This document shows positions 58,193-64,000 of a stretch of DNA of 64,000 nt, piece by piece. The stretch comes from Microvirga sp052115485 (GTDB taxonomy: Bacteria; Pseudomonadota; Alphaproteobacteria; Rhizobiales; Beijerinckiaceae): the NCBI RefSeq assembly GCF_052115485.1, contig NZ_JBFRGU010000002.1:248001-312000 (forward strand), in the 5' to 3' direction. The notes under the pieces were generated by a model. The model was not told where the DNA came from and ran no database searches. It saw only the letters and a program-made list of their open reading frames with translations. Each line of letters starts with the position of its first letter. The first letter of the stretch is position 1. The translations under genes were made by a program, and so were the position numbers.

Positions 58193-59265
58193 GCGTGCGC
58201 TCCCCGGCCAACGAGACGAACCCGATAGCTGACCAGCGCATCCGCCGAAAGGACGCACAGGAGCAGAATGCCCTGAAACGCGAGGGTCAGATCGAGCGGC
58301 AGTTTCAGAAGGATCTGCGCACTCTCCCCGCCGATCACAGTCAGCGAGATCACGAGTGCCGCGGCAAGAATGCCGAACGGATTCAAGCGCCCGAGGAATG
58401 CCACCGTGATCGCCGTGAACCCGTATCCCGGCGAAATCGAAGGCTGGATCTGACCGATCTGGCCCGACACTTCGGCGATACCGGCGAGGCCTGCGAGGCC
58501 GCCCGAGATCGCGAAGACCGCGAGCGTCGTCTTCTTGGGATCGAACCCGGCGAACCGTGCGGCTCTTGGTGCATCGCCCGTCAGGCGCAGGCGATAGCCG
58601 AAGAGCGAGCGGTTCATGACGATCGCTGTGACGACGACTGCAATCAGAGCGAAAAGCGCGCCGTAATGAACGCGACTTTCCTCCAGAATGACGGGCAGGG
58701 TCGCGGCCGTATCGAACGTTACCGATTGCGGAAAGTTGAAGCCCTTCGGGTCGCGCCACGGTCCACGTGACAGATAATCGAGAGTGAGTTGCGCGATATA
58801 GACCAGCATCAGGCTGGTCAGGATCTCGTTCACGCCGAAGCGGGTCTTGAGAAAGGCCGGGATCAGGCCATAAAGCGCGCCGCCGATGATGCCGAGAACA
58901 AGCATGGCCGGAACGACCCACGGTCCCGCATCGGTGCCATGGGTCGCAAGGGCAAGCCAGGAGCCGAGAATGGCTCCCATGACGAACTGCCCTTCCGCGC
59001 CGATATTCCAGAGATTGGCACGAAAGCAATAAGACAGGCCGATGGCGATCAATGTCAGCGGCGTCGCTTTCACCAATATTTCCTGAATCGCCCACGGATC
59101 GGCGAGCGGATGAAGGACGTAGACCTGGAAAGCGGCGATGGGCGAGCGACCCATCATCCAGATCACGAACCCTGCCAGAAGGAACGCGACGCCGAATGCG
59201 ATGACGGGCGCAACCGTGCGCATGACGGGCGACATGGAGACACGCGGGATCAGCTCAAGCCGCAT
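58189..59265 (-). CDS. ABC transporter permease (BMP/nucleoside type), first subunit
   Basis: 358-residue inner-membrane permease, about nine helices, of the BPD_transp_2 type. FRANLWNIGAEGQFVMGAILGSW near residue 85 is typical of the first permease of such systems and the partner of the ERSGVLNLGLEG form. I start at MRLELIPR (59265), which overlaps the ATPase end by 11 bases; a start six codons earlier is also possible. Coupled to both neighbours by overlaps. Confidence 0.9.
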   Translation of the reverse strand: MRLELIPRVSMSPVMRTVAPVIAFGVAFLLAGFVIWMMGRSPIAAFQVYVLHPLADPWAIQEILVKATPLTLIAIGLSYCFRANLWNIGAEGQFVMGAILGSWLALATHGTDAGPWVVPAMLVLGIIGGALYGLIPAFLKTRFGVNEILTSLMLVYIAQLTLDYLSRGPWRDPKGFNFPQSVTFDTAATLPVILEESRVHYGALFALIAVVVTAIVMNRSLFGYRLRLTGDAPRAARFAGFDPKKTTLAVFAISGGLAGLAGIAEVSGQIGQIQPSISPGYGFTAITVAFLGRLNPFGILAAALVISLTVIGGESAQILLKLPLDLTLAFQGILLLCVLSADALVSYRVRLVGRGAHA

Positions 59266-60796
59266 GACCGACCCCGCCACCATGCCCGACGCCGAGCATT
59301 TCGAGGCCGATAGCCTCGCGCGTCCATTCCTCCGTGGGTTTCACGGGGCTTAAGGAGCCGTGATGGATCACGGCGAGGCGGTCTGCAATTTCGAACAATT
59401 CGTCCAGATCCTGACTAATCACGACGATGGCGCTGCCGGACCGCGCCAGATCCACGAGCGCCTGGCGGATCAGACGCGCCGCGCCCGCATCGACGCCCCA
59501 TGTGGGCTGGTTGACGATCAGGAGCTTCGGCCTGCGAATGATCTCACGGCCGATCACGAATTTTTGGAGATTGCCGCCCGAGAGCTTACGCGCCTGAGCA
59601 TCCTCTCCGGGAGAGCGCACGTCGAACCCTTGGATGATGGAGCGCGCGAGTTTTCTGGCAGCGTTCAGAACGATGAAGCCCGATCTGCTGACCACATCCA
59701 CGGCGTGATGGGAAACGAGGATGTTCTCGCTCAGGCGATGGGTCGGAGCCGCAGCGTGGCCGAGGCGCTCCTCCGGCACGAAAGCCGCGCCCAATTTACG
59801 GCGGCTGTCGATGGACTCCGTGCCGGACGGCTTTGCATTGATGACGACCGAGTTCGCGTTCTCCACCGTCGTCTCGCCCGAGAGCGCGGCGAACAACTCG
59901 CTCTGACCGTTGCCGGCAACGCCCGCGATACCGACGACCTCTCCCGCATAAGCCGTGAGGTCGATCTCGATCAGCGCTTGCCCATGCAACCCCGCCGGAG
60001 GCACCGAAAGATTACTGACCTTCAGGACTTCCACGTGATCGGCGCTCGCCGCATGGGCGGCCTTCACCTCCCCGATCTCGTTGCCCACCATCAGCGCGGC
60101 AATCTCGCGGGCGCTTCGCTCGCGCGGATCGAGGGTAGCGGTCACGCGCCCTGCCCGCAGGATCGTCGCATGACGGCAGAGGCGGCGGACCTCTTCGAGC
60201 TTGTGCGAAATATAGAGAATTGCGCAGCCATCTGCGGCCAGCTTTTCGAGCGTGACGAAGAGGTGTTCGGATTCCTGCGGCGTCAGAACGGAGGTCGGCT
60301 CGTCCAGAATGAGAAGCTTCGGATTCTGCAGCAAGCAGCGCACGATCTCGATGCGTTGTCTCTCACCGGCAGAGAGGGTCCAGACGGCCCGGTCGGGTTC
60401 AAGCGAAAGGCCGTAGGCGCGGCTGATATCGCCGAGGCGGGCGCGCACAGAGGCAAGGGTCCACGTGTCCGGCAAGGCGACGGCGATGTTCTCCGCGACG
60501 GTCAATTCATCGAACAGGGAGAAGTGCTGGAACACCATGCCGATGCCCAGCTCCCGCGCCTCGACGGGAGAGGAAATCGTCACCGGGCGGCCCTGCCAGA
60601 GGATTTCGCCGTCACTCGGCTCGATGACCCCATAAAGGATCTTCACCAGGGTCGATTTACCGGCACCGTTTTCGCCGAGGAGCGCATGGATTTCTCCTGG
60701 CGCAATGGACAAATCGATGCCGTCGTTGGCTTGAAGGTCGCCGTAGCGCTTGGAAATCTTCCTTAGTTCAACAAGAGCCGGCGTTGTTGAATTCAT
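59255..60796 (-). CDS. ABC transporter ATP-binding protein (two domains, BMP/sugar type)
   Basis: 513-residue duplicated ATPase. First domain: Walker A GENGAGKSTLVK near residue 40, signature TLSAGERQRIEI near 143 and Walker B LLILDEPTSVLTP. The second domain is degenerate at Walker A (VAGNGQSELF) but keeps KLSGGNLQKFVIGRE and LLIVNQPTWGVD, with Asn-Gln in place of Asp-Glu, as is usual for this type. It is the first gene of a four-gene importer operon; the substrate is likely a nucleoside or related base, which cannot be settled from sequence. Confidence 0.92.
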   Translation of the reverse strand: MNSTTPALVELRKISKRYGDLQANDGIDLSIAPGEIHALLGENGAGKSTLVKILYGVIEPSDGEILWQGRPVTISSPVEARELGIGMVFQHFSLFDELTVAENIAVALPDTWTLASVRARLGDISRAYGLSLEPDRAVWTLSAGERQRIEIVRCLLQNPKLLILDEPTSVLTPQESEHLFVTLEKLAADGCAILYISHKLEEVRRLCRHATILRAGRVTATLDPRERSAREIAALMVGNEIGEVKAAHAASADHVEVLKVSNLSVPPAGLHGQALIEIDLTAYAGEVVGIAGVAGNGQSELFAALSGETTVENANSVVINAKPSGTESIDSRRKLGAAFVPEERLGHAAAPTHRLSENILVSHHAVDVVSRSGFIVLNAARKLARSIIQGFDVRSPGEDAQARKLSGGNLQKFVIGREIIRRPKLLIVNQPTWGVDAGAARLIRQALVDLARSGSAIVVISQDLDELFEIADRLAVIHHGSLSPVKPTEEWTREAIGLEMLGVGHGGGVGHAA

Positions 60797-61006
60797 AGGC
60801 CCCGATCTCGGTTCACGCGGACTGACGACAGGCTGACATGTATGTCACGGCTCCCGTTGGCCGTAACCGAAATCTGTCCCAATGAACATCCTTTTGTCTG
60901 CCCCGTTGACGATCATAGGGATAGGCTTCGCCGCTCGGCAATGGCAAAAGCATCCATTATTGTGCATCGCCACTCGCTCCCCGGCCCGAGCCGATGAGGA
61001 AAACTC

Positions 61007-62209
61007 GTGACTAAACGCAATTTCGATATCGTCATCGTCGGGGCGGGAGCCGTCGGGCTCGCCGCAGCCCTGTCTTTCGCGCGGGACGGGTTCAAGACAG
61101 CGCTGGTCGGCAGCCTCGAGAGCCGTCGCGACGGGCGCACGGTCGCCCTTTTCGACGGGTCGGTCCGGTTTCTCGAAGCCTTGGATCTCTGGCCGGCCCT
61201 CGTTTCGCACGCGGCGCCTCTGGCGACTATGCGCCTGATCGACGATACCGGCAGCCTGTTTCGCCCCCCGCCGACCGAGTTCCATGCCCACGAAATCGGC
61301 CTCGACGCCTTCGGCTGGAACATCGAGAACGTCACGCTCCTGGAAGAACTGGCCACAGCGGCGCGCAAGCAGGACGGTCTCACTCTCATCTCGGGAATGG
61401 CGGCGGGCTTTGAGAACGTCGGCGATACAGCCTGGATCGGGCTTTCCGACGGAGAGGTTCTGAACGCGGCCCTCGTCGTCGCGGCGGATGGACGGCACTC
61501 CAAGCTGCGCCAACAGGCGGGCATTGAGGCCAAGACGTGGTCCTACCCCCAATCGGCGCTGACCGTCATTCTCGCCCATGACCGCGATCACAAGGAAACT
61601 TCGACCGAATTCCACACCCGGAACGGTCCCTTCACCCTCGTCCCCCTGCCCGGTCGGCGCTCCAGCCTCGTCTGGGTCACGAGTGCTGAGAACGCCGAGA
61701 GGCTCGCCGGAATGGACGACAGCCACCTCGCTTTGGAAATCGAACGGCAGGCCCAATCCCTGCTCGGAGCCATGCGGATCGACTGCCCTCGCGGAGTGGT
61801 GCCGATGAGCGGATTGTCGGTCAGCCGATACTATGCTCCGCATCTGGCGCTCGTTGGCGAGACGGCGCACGTCTTCCCGCCCATCGGCGCACAGGGCTTG
61901 AACCTCGGATTGCGGGACGTGGCTTCATTGCGAGACGCGGTGGTCGATGCGCGGGATGATGGCAGGTCGCCGGGCGATGAGGGAGCGCTGCGCCAATACC
62001 AAAGAGGACGCGATCTCGACGTTCGCACACGGACAACTGCAGTCGACGGCCTCAACAGGACGCTTCTTTCCGGCCTCCTGCCTGCGGATTTTCTCCGCGG
62101 AGCGGGTCTCCTGGCCGTTGGCGGGATCGGTCCGTTGCGCCGCGCCGTCATGCGTGAGGGTGTCCAGCCCCGAATCGGGGCGCCCCGCCTGATGCAGAGA
62201 TCGGCTTAA
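61007..62209 (+). CDS. UbiH/UbiF-family FAD-dependent hydroxylase
   Basis: 400-residue flavin monooxygenase, likely acting in ubiquinone ring hydroxylation. The FAD motif VGAGAVGLAAALSFARDG starts near residue 11, the DG-type region VVAADGRHSKLRQQAG near 155, and the conserved LVGETAHVFPPIGAQGLNLGLRD near 282 is the GD/UbiH signature. Start is GTG 61007, with GAGGAAAAC before it. It is divergent from the ABC operon and convergent with the AEC transporter gene, overlapping its end by four bases. Which ring position it hydroxylates cannot be told. Confidence 0.88.
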   Translation: MTKRNFDIVIVGAGAVGLAAALSFARDGFKTALVGSLESRRDGRTVALFDGSVRFLEALDLWPALVSHAAPLATMRLIDDTGSLFRPPPTEFHAHEIGLDAFGWNIENVTLLEELATAARKQDGLTLISGMAAGFENVGDTAWIGLSDGEVLNAALVVAADGRHSKLRQQAGIEAKTWSYPQSALTVILAHDRDHKETSTEFHTRNGPFTLVPLPGRRSSLVWVTSAENAERLAGMDDSHLALEIERQAQSLLGAMRIDCPRGVVPMSGLSVSRYYAPHLALVGETAHVFPPIGAQGLNLGLRDVASLRDAVVDARDDGRSPGDEGALRQYQRGRDLDVRTRTTAVDGLNRTLLSGLLPADFLRGAGLLAVGGIGPLRRAVMREGVQPRIGAPRLMQRSA

Positions 62210-63174
62210 GGAAAGAGATCGTAGGGCACGACGCCGATCTTGATGAGGTAGAGAAGCGTCGTCAATGAGACCATCGAAGCCAGGGTTCCGATGAGAACGC
62301 AAGCCGAGGCACGCTCTACGCCCACATTGTACTGCGTCGAGATGACGAAGATGTTCAGGGCGGGCGGAAGCGCCGCCATGATGAGGGCCGCATAAGTCCA
62401 GACCGGCCCGAAATCGCCGATGGCCGACAGGAGAACCCATACGGCGAAGGGGTGAAGGACAAGCTTGATGAAAACGAGCGCCGGGACTTCGCCGGGAATG
62501 CGGATCAGGGGACGTAAGGCGACCGTGACGCCCAGAATGAACAACGCGCAGGGGGCGGCAGCGCCCGAAAGCCACGTGACCATCTTGTCGGCCGCCATCG
62601 GCAAGGGCAGCCGACAATAGCTCGCCGTGACTCCCAAAGCTGTCGCGACGTTGAACGGATGGGTAACCACCCGCCAGATGATGTGGCGGATCGTGGCTCC
62701 GAGGCCGCGCTTCTCCACGCCTGCTACGGTCATTAGAAGCGGGACCAGCGAAAACAGCAGCAAGTTATCGAACACGAAGATCAGGACGACCGGCGGGCTC
62801 GCTTCCGCGCCGATGGCAGAGAGAACCAGCGGCGGGCCCATATAGCCGATATTCGAATAAGACCCGGCAACACCCTGCATGACCGATTGCGGAACATCGC
62901 GCGTGTGCTTCCACCCTGCCCCGAAGGACAGCGTGAAGGCGCAGAAGGTGGCGATTGTCGTCGCGGTGACGAAAGGCCAGTTCGTCAATTCTGCCAGAGG
63001 CTTATCGGCGATGAGGCGAAAAAACAGACATGGCAGCGCGACATAGATCAGGAAGAACTGCATCCAGGCCAATCCGGCCTCCGGCAACTTCACGACCTTG
63101 CCGCAAAAGAACCCGAGGCCGATCAGGCCAAAGAACGGCGCAAGCAGGTTGAAAAGCCCAATCAGGTCGGACAT
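62206..63174 (-). CDS. AEC-family transporter (auxin efflux carrier type)
   Basis: 322-residue membrane protein with about ten helices. GLGFFCGKVVKLPEAGLAWMQ near the start and SYSNIGYMGPPLVLSAIG near residue 105 are typical of AEC/MdcF-type carriers, where the NxGxxGxP-like segment belongs to the transport site. Possible substrates include organic acids such as malonate or malate. Its 3' end overlaps the UbiH-like gene by four bases. Confidence 0.88.
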   Translation of the reverse strand: MSDLIGLFNLLAPFFGLIGLGFFCGKVVKLPEAGLAWMQFFLIYVALPCLFFRLIADKPLAELTNWPFVTATTIATFCAFTLSFGAGWKHTRDVPQSVMQGVAGSYSNIGYMGPPLVLSAIGAEASPPVVLIFVFDNLLLFSLVPLLMTVAGVEKRGLGATIRHIIWRVVTHPFNVATALGVTASYCRLPLPMAADKMVTWLSGAAAPCALFILGVTVALRPLIRIPGEVPALVFIKLVLHPFAVWVLLSAIGDFGPVWTYAALIMAALPPALNIFVISTQYNVGVERASACVLIGTLASMVSLTTLLYLIKIGVVPYDLFP

Positions 63175-63310
63175 CGCGGGCTCCTCACACGGTCGCGCGG
63201 CGTCTTTTCGCAGGTGGGCGGCCCTGTCGCAATGGCGCGAACAGAAGGGTGTCAGAAGGAAAACGCAATGCTGGCATAAGACTTAAGGCGAAAAGTCCAG
63301 CCTTTTTCTG

Positions 63311-63322
63311 ATCAAATTTGAT
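63311..63322. promoter_or_regulatory. Perfect palindrome ATCAAATTTGAT upstream of hspQ
   Basis: A 12-base perfect palindrome 45 bases before the hspQ ATG, in the divergent region between the AEC gene and hspQ. It could be an operator; it also overlaps an AT-rich segment that might serve as promoter. Low certainty. Confidence 0.3.
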
Positions 63323-63367
63323 GACTAAGTTCCGAGTGTTTATAGTCAAGGCGATGGGGCAGAATCC

Positions 63368-63697
63368 ATGAAATCGCTTTTCGCCAAGTTCGGCATTGGC
63401 CAAGTCGTGAAGCACCGAAGCTATGCTTTTCGGGGCCTGATTTATGATGTCGACCCCGAATTCGACAATACGGAGGAATGGTGGCTGTCCATTCCCGAGG
63501 ACGTGCGTCCGCGCAAGGACCAGCCCTTTTACCACCTCTTGGCCGAAAACGCCGAAAGCGAATACATCGCCTACGTGTCCGAGCAAAATCTAATGCTGGA
63601 TGATTCGGATGAGCCTTTGCGCAATCCGATGATCGAGCAGATGTTCGTACGCGACGAGGCCGGCGCCTATCGCGCTCTCCCGGTTCTCACCCACTAG
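63368..63697 (+). CDS. hspQ: Heat shock protein HspQ
   Basis: 109-residue protein of the HspQ/YccV family (hemimethylated-DNA-binding type), reported in E. coli to affect DnaA stability and Lon proteolysis. KFGIGQVVKHRSYAFRGLIYDVDP, EEWWLSIPEDVRPRKDQPFYHLLAE and YIAYVSEQNLM are the family pattern over the full length. The stop codon TAG falls in the first bases of the palindromic repeat that begins at 63694. Confidence 0.93.
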   Translation: MKSLFAKFGIGQVVKHRSYAFRGLIYDVDPEFDNTEEWWLSIPEDVRPRKDQPFYHLLAENAESEYIAYVSEQNLMLDDSDEPLRNPMIEQMFVRDEAGAYRALPVLTH

Positions 63698-63745
63698 AAC
63701 TTGGTCGTGTCTCTTTGAGACCCACTTGTTCTGATCACACTCTAG
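63694..63745. repeat. Short copy of the MITE-like repeat after hspQ
   Basis: 52 bases: CTAGAACTTGGTCGTGT (compare the 53905 arm) joined to the inverted start of the 35218 element (CACTTGTTCTGATCACACTC then TAG). The middle part of the larger copies is missing. Its first CTAG provides the hspQ stop codon. Confidence 0.75.
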
Positions 63746-63788
63746 CAATGAACCTGCCTCGTCCGATCCCGAGACGTCCCATAACAAA

Positions 63789-63813
63789 AACGCCGGGCAT
63801 TAAGCCCGGCGTT
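63789..63813. terminator. Bidirectional terminator between hspQ and the last gene
   Basis: Perfect 10-base stem AACGCCGGGC/GCCCGGCGTT with a 5-base loop, T-rich on the plus side (TTTTC) and AAAAA before it giving T on the minus side. It serves the minus-strand gene ending at 63835 and perhaps hspQ. Confidence 0.85.
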
Positions 63814-63834
63814 TTCTTTAACTCTGCGAGTGCC

Positions 63835-64000
63835 TTATGGCTTCGGAGCTGCTGGAGCAGCTGCGCCGGGAGCCGCAGCGCCACCGCTGCTTTCGAGCTT
63901 CTTGCGAAGTTCATCGCTCTTCTTTTCGAGCTCTTCCTGAAGCTTCTTCTGCTGCTCTTCCAGAACCTTCGGGTCGATGGCCGGGCCGTCGAAAGCCTTG
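63835..64000 (-). CDS. C-terminal end of coiled-coil protein (partial)
   Basis: The last 55 codons of a minus-strand gene entering the window: a segment like KAFDGPAIDPKVLEEQQKKL, then a Lys/Glu-rich helix (QEELEKKSDELRKKLESS) and an Ala/Pro-rich tail GGAAAPGAAAPAAPKP. The stop TAA is at 63835-63837, followed by a strong terminator. I recall similar tails in invasion-associated locus B (IalB)-type proteins of Hyphomicrobiales, but without the main domain this is a guess. Confidence 0.6.
   Translation of the reverse strand, partial: KAFDGPAIDPKVLEEQQKKLQEELEKKSDELRKKLESSGGAAAPGAAAPAAPKP

Noticed and set aside
57275..59095. Long 606-codon version of the second BMP permease
   Set aside because: The N-terminal 300 codons are out-of-frame sequence of the first permease gene; the true start is the ATG at 58192 that overlaps its stop.
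59360..60766. 468-codon plus-strand frame opposite the ABC ATPase
   Set aside because: Shadow frame; the minus-strand protein carries all Walker and signature motifs.

Overview
The window looks like chromosome of a GC-rich alphaproteobacterium of the order Hyphomicrobiales (Rhizobiales), most likely a Methylobacteriaceae-like genus such as Microvirga or Methylobacterium. The order is supported by the gene set and gene order: a full hpn hopanoid locus, the rlpA-dac-tmk-holB-metG-tatD-MBL string, an NDUFA12 relic, and CTAGAG/GATCATGC palindromic repeats. The genus is inference. No rRNA gene is present; there is one tRNA-Ser(UGA).

Layout. (1) 1-19.5 kb: the end of a Pls/PosA-type NRPS-like gene, then the hopanoid locus. 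hpnK and hpnL come first, a MipA/OmpV gene lies on the opposite strand, then a tightly coupled hpnA-B-C-D-E-shc-G run with ATGA or ATGTGA overlaps. hpnH and ispH point the other way, followed by the transporter gene hpnN and the pair hpnI-hpnJ. Together these encode squalene synthesis from farnesyl diphosphate, cyclisation to hopene, adenosylation and nucleobase removal (HpnH, HpnG), glucosamine addition and conversion to the cyclitol ether of bacteriohopanetetrol (HpnI, HpnK, HpnJ), and export (HpnN). (2) 19.7-24 kb: a ZntA-type ATPase and its MerR regulator around a typical 19-bp-spacer promoter, then a three-gene copper-handling operon (cupredoxin, CusF-like, CopZ-like). (3) 24-30.5 kb: accessory region with two RTX (type I secreted) genes, one a serralysin-type protease, plus decayed RTX and NDUFA12 copies. 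Related 21-bp tandem repeats in opposite orientation flank it. (4) 30.6-39.4 kb: housekeeping string for cell wall, DNA replication and translation, into which a GH1-like glycosidase gene is inserted. (5) 39.9-42.7 kb: tRNA-Ser, an isolated type II-like CRISPR array with no cas genes in view, and a secreted GH113-like/cadherin/RTX glycosidase gene. (6) 42.8-53.6 kb: redox and stress genes: a Mo-oxidoreductase with cytochrome b, phasin-like protein, outer-membrane protein, OmpR-type regulator, FixK/Crp regulator, universal stress protein, hybrid histidine kinase and an NRAMP transporter. FixK-type boxes precede two of these genes. (7) 54-64 kb: rimO, pncA, a BMP-type (nucleoside-like) ABC importer operon, a UbiH-like hydroxylase, an AEC transporter, hspQ and the end of an unidentified coiled-coil protein.

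Most notable for follow-up: the orphan CRISPR array with a repeat-like fragment and a hairpin beside it; the RTX cluster with its relics and flanking repeats; and MITE-like palindromes that supply the stop codons of holB and hspQ. All assignments come from reading the sequence; no database search was possible.
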